The position numbers were made by a program, and so were the translations under genes. 31,657 nucleotides of DNA from a virus, in IMG/VR virus record IMGVR_UViG_3300023180_000243, positions 1 to 31,657 of that record. One strand, given 5' to 3'. Below are positions 17,301 through 24,993 of this stretch, in pieces (within the stretch, counting starts at the first letter, position 1; every line of letters begins with the position of its first letter). Below the pieces are notes generated by a model, which saw only the letters and a list, made by a program, of their open reading frames with translations, had not been told where the DNA came from and made no database searches.

Positions 17301-19592
17301 AACCTTGCCCTTCCAGGTACTGACGGTACTGCGGCTACTAACAAAAATTATGTAGACCAAAACAATCAAAACTATGACCAAATAGAAGATATTAGAAACA
17401 CTGAAATTAATAATACTCAAGCTAATGATCTTTTAGTTGCTACTGGTTATAAAATAATTTATGTTTCTCCTGTACAAGGCGGAACATGGAATGTATCTGA
17501 TGTAATTGGATTAGCAAGTGCTACTAAAACAGCAAATATTATTGACATTGTTAGTATCACTGATCCAATCGAAGGACCATTACAAAAAGTTACAATAGAA
17601 ATGGTAACAGGACTAGACTTTGTAATAGGTGAAGTTTTATACGATCAACCAGGACAAACTGCTAACGCGGCAATAGTTGATGGACCAATTGACGAATGGG
17701 CAAACGCATCTGAAGCAGTAGATAGTGTTGTAAATCTAACTGTTGATAGAAGTAGTGGCGGAAAAGCTACCTACAACTTCCAAATTGAAGATCTAACTGT
17801 TGCAAATGCAGATGTAGCAAGCGATGCAGAAATTGCACAAAGCAAACTAGCAATGCAAAATGCTGATACGTTTGATGAAGATGATGCGACAACTGGTTGG
17901 GACGGTACAGATACAAAAGTACAAGCAGATTTAGGACTTGCAAAATTTAGTGATGAAAACTTTGATACAAAGGATGGCTATGTACGAATAAAAGATAACG
18001 GTGTTGCGTTTGCAGAAATGGCTAATATTAGTCAATACCAATTGTATGGTAGAACAGATACAGGTACAGGCGTACCAACAGGTATTAGTTTTAGCAACGT
18101 TGCAAAATATGGTGATTCAGTTCAAGACAAAGACTTTGCATCGAATTGGAACGATATTACAACAGTGGCTATCACCAAAGTCCAACTTGATAGAAAAGTA
18201 AGCGTAAGCACAGGTGATGTAATTAGACAGCCAGGTAGTGGTGCAGAGGCAACCGTGCGCCAAACTATTGAAAACAAAGATGTCATTTATGTTACAGCCG
18301 TTGTAAATGGACCTTTTGATACAATTAGTCAGACTGACTTTTTAGAGATTAACACCGGCGGCGGGTTTGATCCCCTATATGAAGAAGATACAGTCGATCC
18401 TGATACTGGTATAGGTACAGAAGTCCTAGTAACTTCAACAACAGCAGACTTTGCAGATGTCGGAGATGCTCTTATTACAATTGACCTTGCAGATGGTGGA
18501 AGAATTTATTCTAAAACTAACATTTCGATTAGTACAGATACTAATAGTATTGCACGTAGAACTAACACCGGTAGATTAAATGCAACTGGTTATCAAATTT
18601 CTGGAATTGATATTGTTACTGTAGACGCACAAACTACAAAATTAAAAACACCAGGCGGTGCAGACATTATAACAGCAGTAGGAAACAGTTCTGCTAGTTT
18701 AGTTGTAAAATTTCCTGGTAGTGTAGATGCTGGCGAAACAGGTGTTACAGAAAGTAATGCTCAATCCGGTAGTGATTTTGCTGCCGAAGGATTTGTTGCA
18801 GGCGATTGGGTTTACACAAACTTTATAGAAGCATTAACAGAAGCAGATGAACTATCAAGTGAAACTACAGGTATTGGCCTTGGTGACGGACATGGTTATA
18901 CAAGCGAAGGCGCGAATACAACTGTTTTTGTAAACGGAGGCACTGAAACACTTGTTATAAATGGTACAACTATTACAGCAAAAGAAAATGTTGTAATGGA
19001 CAAAGATCTTACTGTAAATGGTGACTTTATATTTGCTAATGCAAGTACTGACACATTTACTATTAACGGTTCATTAGAATTTGGTACTAACGGTAGAGTA
19101 GGTACAAACGTGTTACCAGACGGTAATAGCACACGTAACCTAGGCGGTAACAGTAACCGTTGGCAAACAGCATACATTGATTTAGTTGTAGGTACAGCTC
19201 AAACTGCAAGATATGCTGACTTAGCAGAAAACTATAGTGCAGACGATGCATACGAACCAGGAACAGTTGTAGTATTTGGCGGTGACAAAGAAGTAACAGT
19301 TACTGATAGAACACTCGATCACAGAGTGGCAGGTGTTGTTTCAACTAATCCTGCATATTTGATGAACAGTGAACTAGAAGCTGATAATCCTGTAGCAGTG
19401 GCATTACAAGGTCGTGTACCTTGTAAGGTACTAGGTAAAGTACAAAAAGGTGATTTACTAGTTACCAGTGCTATACCAGGATATGCAGTAGTTAATAACA
19501 ATCCAACATATGGTACAGTAATAGGTAAGGCCCTTGAGTCTAAAGATACAGACGGCAAGGAAATAATTGAAATAGTCGTAGGAAGAGTATAA
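11337..19592 (+). CDS. giant virion tail-fibre-like protein (2751 aa)
   Basis: This protein takes up about a quarter of the window. The N-terminus (residues 6-35) has GNDATGDSIRESFRKVNENF, a motif shared with other fibre proteins here and probably a docking segment. Two copies of a CxRDxGLIxDA module start near C463 and C996. A pectin-lyase-like beta-helix start appears about 762-800 (FVESGTYEEDYPIKLANNVS). Gly/Ser/Asn-rich beta modules lie about 1395-1480. The block FGFFRVGKFFSVDQATGD is near 1865-1890, and the fibre motif MEGDIDMGANQITNLALP near 1975-1992. The last 130 residues (ARYADLAENYSADDAYEPGT onward from about 2622) resemble the Peptidase_G2 / intramolecular chaperone end domain of phage appendages, which in some phages cleaves itself off. 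The likely role is host recognition. Whether cleavage occurs here is not known. Confidence 0.85.
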   Translation: MARQDINIGVEGNDATGDSIRESFRKVNENFTEIYAVFGQEGAIAFTSLADTPDQLLPNTIPLVSDDGSNINLVELASNSALDPNEVDTITFTYTQAGKLVVSTAFTKLSDDLKPALGGPLNVNGNAIGNVSVSQAAVDLFNERHNTDLSIDDLVITKGFADRRYVSSGLPIRVAGEPANTNSYLLDINRYINGNIEVLNHGYDTSINGIPFVFSTIYNDPNNLTSGDTYFLRYITDDQLAVFDTAEKAQVVDTLTAEQTKIFVQGVIENDDVHRMVDAGYDETLEGNFLSDVAMPRDAIVRRQGDTMDGVLTLSDHPGDLKGFGVVNGADDLQAASKFYVDQSGYSSTVNLFVSTNGDDRMIGVPPGREGSALNYAFRTINAAARRAYEIIETSPAEPGPYFQTITKDAGDSTSTVITADVDVPVYEQTKALIQLNREYVVKEVSGYLKFTYPDFIYDIETCERDTGLILDAVSFDINRGLNANFLTREAGERYYSNSSGRYAIGQQLTETVDAIDIAKQMVDAILQNKLFREKNVVSISVDGNRARVTTSPDHGLVDGEQVIFKDMGGMIEIEDQTAYIRVLSDSVFELYEDQDLLTLWDISAYTDYTTGGRMGVVYQPRLEAFDSNKVLQTFDQPDADTAARSAIGTKFDLILNIIQNGVSAGANVIYGSTYKLVMDNGARTFIDQGNPDNTDTLPGKILVGKRSGAKGRIVTLTNNDGTESTPDFNNPDTFQLIQLNGKDFEVGEEVEYGNFVKTKQVTIFVESGTYEEDYPIKLANNVSLKGDEFRRVIIRPKRRLSQSVWSDMYFFRDLEFDDIELLEKKHSTITATSTANDQFICDTTSWMNVDDTVRFVGNSLYGGVQRSTVYFIKSIDSATEFTVSETQGGATFALTDSDQTFYVVKNEVSAFVNQTNQVQGYFGRHYLRNPFAEKDLGIIPTNVGDYLIAASVLRKNKEFIQEEVTWWIDDNVNDANINNATGSIWFGFTYDRDKCYRDVGLIVDALIKDLTLGGTEFTLEAQGNYYIGAVAGQETQTAQAINQISVLAVQLLAGTSPNVNNILNVQPDTSAGIGETGTDTLVNSLINLVNYAFNDDYNPPLSNDAQGVDVFTMSDATIVRNVTVQGHGGFMCVLDPEGQILTKSPYIQTGSSFSKSDNEKRFRGGMYVDAFVGNIPVRITNAVTPFQLELESDPGQGLFIRPPEVPCPFYLDGIRYQVNAISQYDQVQGTVTVFLDAGSGLNGTGYTGSTPQEIFLQTAGNRSILGNDFTQINDLGYGLVTNNGALSEMVSMFTYYCQAAYYASNGSEIRSTNGSNGYGFFGLVAEGADPNEIPDQVTLTNPMIQPARAYTTPNFPNIEEDPSITITDIKYKPTINSQITINHGPEGQVRRVSNISAASAGRAANTYTNVSASGGSGTNATFDIVIDGSGDATSVTPNNAGVDYILAETLTVSGADLGGTSPADDLTFAIASASRGVGILNYRVSNVTNLSDADNDGTEGEPGDEVATGGVYSNSVYKLDLRADDASPADYFGTLQDTVPNGTVIEFRTDSTMIFDGVAEPERLETRPSTAINFDESDEITYRSLSFAQQDSLSQDLNPDQILTDVDTGFGYVAVFTKTDELVANYGATQGDTSLAIQTIVDEDTISRLLRDVAGKQPGDAGYAGGMIFHWDGKIHRATQYSTVGKIITTGNITVVAGETISQGSTTATVLQDVTAGSVINVIDASGTFNTSDELTGSTSGALGANSVPDEYSPLSWAKLDFSDVAGRDLNSPTVTGLQSGFGSDEVLLNLGLDTGATAEITIAISLCRATGHDFTQIGTGGFNTSNYPNVLLGDPELPLAEAYTDAPTATSSQIWERRKGRVFFVTTDQFGFFRVGKFFSVDQATGDIEFAGEVGLTNANSLGFKRGVTINEFSADDSFSDNSAQAVPTEKAVGNYINRVLGYNVQALSQILDPANGGNRIGPGFLPLNGGSDMEGDIDMGANQITNLALPGTDGTAATNKNYVDQNNQNYDQIEDIRNTEINNTQANDLLVATGYKIIYVSPVQGGTWNVSDVIGLASATKTANIIDIVSITDPIEGPLQKVTIEMVTGLDFVIGEVLYDQPGQTANAAIVDGPIDEWANASEAVDSVVNLTVDRSSGGKATYNFQIEDLTVANADVASDAEIAQSKLAMQNADTFDEDDATTGWDGTDTKVQADLGLAKFSDENFDTKDGYVRIKDNGVAFAEMANISQYQLYGRTDTGTGVPTGISFSNVAKYGDSVQDKDFASNWNDITTVAITKVQLDRKVSVSTGDVIRQPGSGAEATVRQTIENKDVIYVTAVVNGPFDTISQTDFLEINTGGGFDPLYEEDTVDPDTGIGTEVLVTSTTADFADVGDALITIDLADGGRIYSKTNISISTDTNSIARRTNTGRLNATGYQISGIDIVTVDAQTTKLKTPGGADIITAVGNSSASLVVKFPGSVDAGETGVTESNAQSGSDFAAEGFVAGDWVYTNFIEALTEADELSSETTGIGLGDGHGYTSEGANTTVFVNGGTETLVINGTTITAKENVVMDKDLTVNGDFIFANASTDTFTINGSLEFGTNGRVGTNVLPDGNSTRNLGGNSNRWQTAYIDLVVGTAQTARYADLAENYSADDAYEPGTVVVFGGDKEVTVTDRTLDHRVAGVVSTNPAYLMNSELEADNPVAVALQGRVPCKVLGKVQKGDLLVTSAIPGYAVVNNNPTYGTVIGKALESKDTDGKEIIEIVVGRV

Positions 19593-19593
19593 C

Positions 19594-20880
19594 ATGGCAG
19601 ATCATTTTCCATTAATAATAGACACAAGCGATGGTAACAAAATTAAAGAATTGCCTGCGGGCGATAATTTAGACCTAAGCCAAAGTAATATAGTTAATGT
19701 TGCAGGTATAACAACACTAGGAACTGTTAATGTTGGGACGTTACAGATAAACGGTAATGCACTAGGTGCTGCCGCTATATCTAATAATTATAACGACCTA
19801 AATAATAGACCGGTTATATTTTCCGGAGACTATACAGACTTAACAAACAAACCTATTATACCTACACATTTAAGTAATATATCAGATGTTTCATTAACAC
19901 AACCAACAGACGGACAAGGATTAGTTTGGAGTGATGCAGACAATCAATGGGTGCCTGCAGATGTTGATACAGTTGATTTAAGTAACTACAATATCACACA
20001 ACTAAATGACGTAATAATTACAGGCACTGTTGAAAACAAATACTTAAAATTTTATGCAGGTGCGTGGAGACCCGCAAATGTTACCTGGACTGAAATACAA
20101 AGTCGTCCTGTGTTTGTGTCAGAATTTGTTAATGATCAAGACTATGCTACTAATGCAGATGTAAATGCTATCTTAGAACAAAATCCTGTAAGAGTTTTAG
20201 TAGGATCTGTATTTGCCGATGATTCATCATTGGTTATTGACGGAATCACCAAAGAAGTTTTTACGCCTAAAGTTACAACCGATCAAATTGATTCAGAAGG
20301 AACATTACTTGTAACTTCCGGAGATATAACACTAGGAGGATTACTACGTTTAAACGCAAATGCTGAAACACTTGCTACAACAGGCGGCGAACCCATGGAA
20401 CTGCAATTTGATACAACCTTTACAGGTAATATAACAGTAAATGGCAATGTAAGCATAGGCGGTACTGTAGAAACTGCTATAGATGCAAAGGGCGGAGTAA
20501 CTGGAGATCTAAGAGGAAGTGTTTTTGCAGACGATTCCAGCTTAATAGTTGATAGTTTACAAGGTAAACTATTTGCACCAATTGACACGATTAAAGGTGA
20601 TATTGATACTATAACAGGACCTGGTACAATCGGCGTAGAAAGTTTAACAACAACAATAACAACAACAGGAACTGACACTTACAGTCTACCAAACGGCACG
20701 CCTGGTCAAATAAAAATTATTGTTGGTAATACCGGTTCTGGTACAGCAACTATTACTCCTGCTACATTTGGCATGCCTTACACTGACTTTGTTTTTGCTG
20801 GTCCATTTGGAACAGCAATGTTAGTTTACACTAGTTCAGGTTGGGTAGTGGTTTCTGGACAGGATATAACATACAACTAA
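19594..20880 (+). CDS. fibre-like virion protein with repeated GSVFADDSS module
   Basis: The protein (428 aa) starts one base after the giant gene's stop and should be co-translated with it. The N-terminus has GNKIKELPAGDNLDLSQSNI and then beta-repeat segments (VNVGTLQINGNALG). YNDLNNRPV and YTDLTNKPI are two copies of a short repeat found in many phage fibres. A longer module, GSVFADDSSLVIDGITKEVF near residue 204 and GSVFADDSSLIVDSLQGKLF near 308, is duplicated at protein level with diverged DNA. The C-terminal 80 residues form a compact beta domain (DTYSLPNGTPGQIKIIV onward). It is probably a fibre subunit or adaptor. Confidence 0.78.
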   Translation: MADHFPLIIDTSDGNKIKELPAGDNLDLSQSNIVNVAGITTLGTVNVGTLQINGNALGAAAISNNYNDLNNRPVIFSGDYTDLTNKPIIPTHLSNISDVSLTQPTDGQGLVWSDADNQWVPADVDTVDLSNYNITQLNDVIITGTVENKYLKFYAGAWRPANVTWTEIQSRPVFVSEFVNDQDYATNADVNAILEQNPVRVLVGSVFADDSSLVIDGITKEVFTPKVTTDQIDSEGTLLVTSGDITLGGLLRLNANAETLATTGGEPMELQFDTTFTGNITVNGNVSIGGTVETAIDAKGGVTGDLRGSVFADDSSLIVDSLQGKLFAPIDTIKGDIDTITGPGTIGVESLTTTITTTGTDTYSLPNGTPGQIKIIVGNTGSGTATITPATFGMPYTDFVFAGPFGTAMLVYTSSGWVVVSGQDITYN

Positions 20881-20895
20881 TTATGGAGATGATGC

Positions 20896-21612
20896 ATGGC
20901 AATACAAACAATTAACATAGGTGATATACCGAATGATGGCACAGGTGATGATCTACGTGTTGCCTTCCAAAAAGTTAACAGTAGTTTACAAGATTTAGAT
21001 ACTCGTATTACTTCTGCATCTATTGAAGCAGAAAACGTAGGAGCATATGGCGAGGCAGTTTACGCAGGTCGTGATAATAACACACTGCAATTTAAAACAC
21101 TTGTTGCAGGAGCTAATGTTACACTAACTTCTAATACAACACAGGTAATTGTAGATGCGGCAGGTGGACTAGACGAAGTCCTTGTTGTATCAGATAATGG
21201 ACACATTACAGTTACAAGTCAAAACTATTTAGGTATAAATGGCGGTGAAGTAATTGATACAAGGGTAAGCGGAAGTAATCTTTTTATAGATTTAGCATCA
21301 AGTGGAATAGTTGCTAGAGATAGTAATCCTACACTTACAGCAAATCTAGAAGCTAATGGTAACAACATAGCAAATGCAGGACTAATAACTGCAAATAGCA
21401 TTACAGGACCATTGTCAGGTCTAGTATATGGCGTAGATGTAAGACTTGCAAATTCTTACTTTGATGATTATTGGGATTTTGGTGATGCAACACAGCCTGT
21501 TTTAAACAATATAATTGATTACTTAATTTCTACAAATGATGTAGATTTAGGTGGGTTTGTTGGTTCGGAGTATCTAGACATAGAAATTGACCTTGGCGCA
21601 GTTGCTCCTTAA
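20896..21612 (+). CDS. fibre/baseplate-associated virion protein
   Basis: The 238-aa protein begins with INIGDIPNDGTGDDLRVAFQ followed by KVNSSLQDLD. This is the same N-terminal motif as the 2751-aa protein, so both probably attach to the same virion site. The middle is beta-rich fibre-like sequence (VLVVSDNGHITVTSQNYLGI). The C-terminal part has SYFDDYWDFGDATQPVLNNI and ends in an acidic stretch. It is likely a short fibre or a connector to the following Ig-like protein. GGAGATG precedes the ATG at 20896. Confidence 0.74.
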   Translation: MAIQTINIGDIPNDGTGDDLRVAFQKVNSSLQDLDTRITSASIEAENVGAYGEAVYAGRDNNTLQFKTLVAGANVTLTSNTTQVIVDAAGGLDEVLVVSDNGHITVTSQNYLGINGGEVIDTRVSGSNLFIDLASSGIVARDSNPTLTANLEANGNNIANAGLITANSITGPLSGLVYGVDVRLANSYFDDYWDFGDATQPVLNNIIDYLISTNDVDLGGFVGSEYLDIEIDLGAVAP

Positions 21613-21618
21613 TTTACA

Positions 21619-21625
21619 ATAAATA
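21619..21625 (+). promoter_or_regulatory. late promoter box ATAAATA
   Basis: ATAAATACATTGAGGAG lies just after the upstream stop. The box is 19 nt before ATG 21644 and shares the extended ATAAATACATT with 10227 and 24160. Confidence 0.68.
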
Positions 21626-21643
21626 CATTGAGGAGTTTAAATT

Positions 21644-24160
21644 ATGGCAATATGGACCAAACGTTCGGGCATAAAATTAGCAATACTACAAGAAAGAATT
21701 ACTACTACAGTAGCCCTACCGGTTGATCCAAACGCAACTGTTGTCTTAATTAGCGGCGAACTTCCCAAAGGGTTGCGTATAAATGGAGATGCTCTAGAAG
21801 GCACTCCGTTCGAAGTTCCAAGAACAACTATATATAGATTTGTTTTAAGGGCTACTCTAAACGATCAAAGTGAAGACAGAACATTTTCTATTGATGTAGA
21901 AGGGGCTGACGAACCTCAATGGATCACTGAGCCCGATCTATTACCTATTGGTACAAATGACGCATACTATCTTTTAGATAGTGCGCCTGTTGATTTTCAA
22001 TTAAGAGTTAGAGATACTGATACAAGTTCGGGACAAAAGTTAACATACTTTATTGCCAATGATGGAGGACAACTGCCTCCAGGTATAACACTTACAGAAG
22101 AAGGTAGACTGATAGGTGTAGTAGATCCTGTGTTGGCATTACAAAAGGCTGCCGGTAGCGGTCATTACGATGTTAACAATTTTGACAAATATCCATATGA
22201 CTTTAGTATTAGAAGTTCGCAGGGTTTTGATAGTTTTTACTTTGATGTTACTAGATACGATTTACAAACACCTACTCTTGTTCCAAAAAAATTAAACAGA
22301 TATTATGAGTTTGAAGTAAGTGTAAGTGACGGCGACACTATTGCAAAACGCAAGTTTAGAATTTTTGTTGTAGGAGATGATTTCTTACGTGCTGATAATA
22401 CATTAATGCAAGTAGGAACTGGTGTATTCACCGCAGATAATACATTTGTAAGAACACCGATTTGGTTGACACCAAGAGATTTAGGTGTAAGAAGGGCTAA
22501 TAATTATATAACTTTATTTTTAGATATAATAGACCCTAATTCACTTATTGGTGTCGTATCATACAGTTTAGAAGAAACAAATGACGACGGTAGTGATAGT
22601 GTATTACCGCCAGGCACAACACTTGACATAAGTTCGGGTGAGATTGCAGGAGTTGTACCTTATCAGCCAGCTGTTACTAGAGAATATAAATTTACAGTTA
22701 AAGCGACTCGTTTTACTGCTAACACATCAGAAGTTGCAGAAAGTAAAAAAACATTTGTTGTTAGATTACTAGGCGAAGTTGAAAGCACAATAAATTGGTT
22801 AACAAATGCCGATTTAGGAGATATTCCTAGTAACTACATAAGTATTCTAAGTGTAAAAGCCGAAACTACAGTTCCAGATGCAACATTAATTTATACACTA
22901 GAATCTGGAAAATTACCTCCCGGACTAGATCTAAGTTTTGATGGCGAAATAATAGGTAAAATTAATAGTTTTGGCACAAGTGATAATCCCGGCTTAACAG
23001 TATTTGATAATGGACAATTAATACTAGACAATAATGATACTAAAATAGATAGAGAATTTAAGTTTACAGTTAAAGCACAGGACCAATTTGGGTTTAGTGC
23101 TATTACTAGAGAATTTTCTATTACAGTATCTGATCCAGATGACAAGTTGTATAGTAATGTTTACTATAAACCATTATTAAAATCAGCACAAAGACTAACT
23201 TTCCAAGAATGGTTAAGCAATCCTGAAATCTTTATTCCAGAATATATTTATAGACCAAATGATCCTAGGTTTGGATTACAAAAAGAAATTAAATTATTGC
23301 TATATCCTGGTATAGAAACTGTGCTTGCAAATAGATATGTAGCGGCAATGGCAACTACTACTAAAAGAAGAAACTTTAAAATTAGCGATTTAAAAACAGC
23401 AGTTGCTAAAACACCCGGAACTGATGACATTGTGTACGAAGTTGTTTATTTAGAAGTAAAAGATCCTTATGAAAAAGACGGAAAAGTTGCAAGCAAAATT
23501 ACAATAAAAAACAATGAAAAGATTCTTGTAAATAGCGTAAGAACTACACCTGATGATCCTTATTACGATATTTTAACTAGATCACAATTACCTATTGCAC
23601 TAAGATATAACGCAGATAATGTAAAGTACTTTGACAACTTTATTGAAGTTACTACACGATCAAATGGAGTTATACAATGGGTATTCGGTAGCGATGTTTA
23701 TGTTGAAACAAGAAATGGTGGTCCAGGACCTGGTAGCAATGTTACATTTACACGAGGTAGCACAACCAATATAAACATACGTCCTGTTCCTGAAAATACA
23801 ATTAGAGCAGATAGCACTGCAATAAAAGTAAGTGACCCTAATAGTAATACTAGATACATAAGTAACGAAAGCAACATTAGGAATAAATTACGTGATTTAG
23901 GTAGAACTGAACGTAACTTTTTACCTTTATGGATGCGAACATCACAGGAAGGTAGTATACAAGAATTAGGTTATACACTAGCTATTCCTCTAGTGTATTG
24001 CAAACCAGGAACATCAGAAACTGTAAAGGCGGCTATTAATTTTAGTAACTTTGACTTTAGACAGTTTGAACTGGACATAGATAGATTTGAAATAGATAGT
24101 ACTACAGGAGTAGGTGAGCCTAAGTACTTCGTATTTGCAAATTATGAATATAATATATGA
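21644..24160 (+). CDS. large virion protein with He_PIG/cadherin-like domains
   Basis: The protein (838 aa) has about four repeats of a putative Ig-fold (He_PIG type), near residues 33-88, 134-245, 303-376 and 414-497. Each has an LPxGL-like turn (GELPKGLRI, GQLPPGITL, SVLPPGTTL, GKLPPGLDL), then a G(x)I/L-G step, and then a Y/F-x-F-x-V-x-A strand (EYKFTVKATRF, EFKFTVKAQDQFG). The C-terminal third (500-838) is a different globular domain with FLPLWMRTSQ near 761 and YTLAIPLVYCKPG. From memory, this tail is conserved in cyanophage structural proteins. The likely role is surface display or fibre connection that binds carbohydrates. A late promoter and GAGGAG precede it. Confidence 0.8.
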   Translation: MAIWTKRSGIKLAILQERITTTVALPVDPNATVVLISGELPKGLRINGDALEGTPFEVPRTTIYRFVLRATLNDQSEDRTFSIDVEGADEPQWITEPDLLPIGTNDAYYLLDSAPVDFQLRVRDTDTSSGQKLTYFIANDGGQLPPGITLTEEGRLIGVVDPVLALQKAAGSGHYDVNNFDKYPYDFSIRSSQGFDSFYFDVTRYDLQTPTLVPKKLNRYYEFEVSVSDGDTIAKRKFRIFVVGDDFLRADNTLMQVGTGVFTADNTFVRTPIWLTPRDLGVRRANNYITLFLDIIDPNSLIGVVSYSLEETNDDGSDSVLPPGTTLDISSGEIAGVVPYQPAVTREYKFTVKATRFTANTSEVAESKKTFVVRLLGEVESTINWLTNADLGDIPSNYISILSVKAETTVPDATLIYTLESGKLPPGLDLSFDGEIIGKINSFGTSDNPGLTVFDNGQLILDNNDTKIDREFKFTVKAQDQFGFSAITREFSITVSDPDDKLYSNVYYKPLLKSAQRLTFQEWLSNPEIFIPEYIYRPNDPRFGLQKEIKLLLYPGIETVLANRYVAAMATTTKRRNFKISDLKTAVAKTPGTDDIVYEVVYLEVKDPYEKDGKVASKITIKNNEKILVNSVRTTPDDPYYDILTRSQLPIALRYNADNVKYFDNFIEVTTRSNGVIQWVFGSDVYVETRNGGPGPGSNVTFTRGSTTNINIRPVPENTIRADSTAIKVSDPNSNTRYISNESNIRNKLRDLGRTERNFLPLWMRTSQEGSIQELGYTLAIPLVYCKPGTSETVKAAINFSNFDFRQFELDIDRFEIDSTTGVGEPKYFVFANYEYNI

Positions 24161-24166
24161 TAAATA
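24160..24166 (+). promoter_or_regulatory. late promoter box ATAAATA
   Basis: The box overlaps the stop codon of the upstream gene and is 19 nt before ATG 24185. ATAAATACATTGGAGAT supplies both the box and the ribosome binding site. Confidence 0.68.
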
Positions 24167-24184
24167 CATTGGAGATAAAAGAAA

Positions 24185-24754
24185 ATGGCTAGCCAAATAG
24201 ATACAGCAGGTTTAGATGAAGCATATCCAGTGCCTGGAGTTGATAATGACTCACAGGGATTTCGTGATAACTTTACAAACATAAAAGATAATTTAGATTT
24301 TGCAAAATCTGAAATTACAGATTTGCAGACTAACACTGCAAAAACAAATGAAAATACCGATTTCAATAATAATGATATTAGTAGAGCCAATTTTATTCAA
24401 ACTACAGAAGAAGTTTATATCTCTTCAAGTATTACAAACAGTCAAAACTTGAGCTTTACTAACGGTAGTTACCAAACAGTAGGTGTAACTGGTTCAGATA
24501 GTATTACACTTTCTCTAGCTGATTGGCCTACTAGCGGTAAATTAGGAAAAATTAGATTAATAGTGACCGGGGATGGCAGTAATACTACACCTATTACATG
24601 GTCTACTACTGGTGGCGGTACTATTAGATATGATACAAATTTTCCTGCACCATTTGAAGTAACATCAGAAACACAGCCTAAAGTTGTTGATTTTTGGACC
24701 GATAGTGCAGGCACTGTAGTTTATGCACACTATATAGGTCAATTTACTTCATAA
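24185..24754 (+). CDS. small fibre-like virion protein
   Basis: The 189-aa protein has an N-terminal docking-like stretch, GVDNDSQGFRDNFTNIKDNL (about 18-37), related to the NDGTGD...FxKVN motif of the other fibres. A coiled-coil helix follows (FAKSEITDLQTNTAKTNEN). From about residue 75 it forms a beta-sandwich-like C-terminal domain (SITLSLADWPTSGKLGKIRL and onward) reminiscent of the end domain of the 428-aa fibre protein. It is probably a trimeric short fibre. Confidence 0.74.
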   Translation: MASQIDTAGLDEAYPVPGVDNDSQGFRDNFTNIKDNLDFAKSEITDLQTNTAKTNENTDFNNNDISRANFIQTTEEVYISSSITNSQNLSFTNGSYQTVGVTGSDSITLSLADWPTSGKLGKIRLIVTGDGSNTTPITWSTTGGGTIRYDTNFPAPFEVTSETQPKVVDFWTDSAGTVVYAHYIGQFTS

Positions 24755-24984
24755 TGTTTAATCCGTTAGTAGATAGTTTAGATAAATTATCAGACACAGA
24801 TTTAGATCAAAAAATATCAGAGCTTGGCAGAAAATATTGGCAAGCTCGCAATCCCCAATTACAAACACAAATTGCTACAATGCTGAATATGTATAAAGAA
24901 GAAGCATTATCACGCCGTGCAAAACAAAGTCAAATGCAAGAAAATGGCGATGATTCTCTTGACAATTTGATTAATATCAGTTAA
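24754..24984 (+). CDS. small helical protein, unknown
   Basis: The protein (76 aa) starts with ATG at 24754, sharing the A of the preceding TAA, and no clear ribosome binding site is present, so reinitiation is likely. It is nearly all helical and charged: MFNPLVDSLDKLSDTDLDQK, then RKYWQARNPQLQTQIATML and an acidic end with DSLDNLINIS. From memory, such proteins are frequent in marine T4-like phages without known function. The promoter of the next gene lies over its last codons. Confidence 0.75.
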   Translation: MFNPLVDSLDKLSDTDLDQKISELGRKYWQARNPQLQTQIATMLNMYKEEALSRRAKQSQMQENGDDSLDNLINIS

Positions 24985-24987
24985 TAT
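24959..24987 (+). promoter_or_regulatory. sigma70-like promoter of dnaE-like gene, possibly leaderless
   Basis: TTGACA at 24959-24964 is followed after 17 nt by TAATAT at 24982-24987 (4 of 6 matches). An alternative TATACA at 24985-24990 is spaced 20 nt. The predicted start falls at or next to ATG 24994, the same geometry as at uvdE. Confidence 0.58.
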
Positions 24988-24993
24988 ACATTA

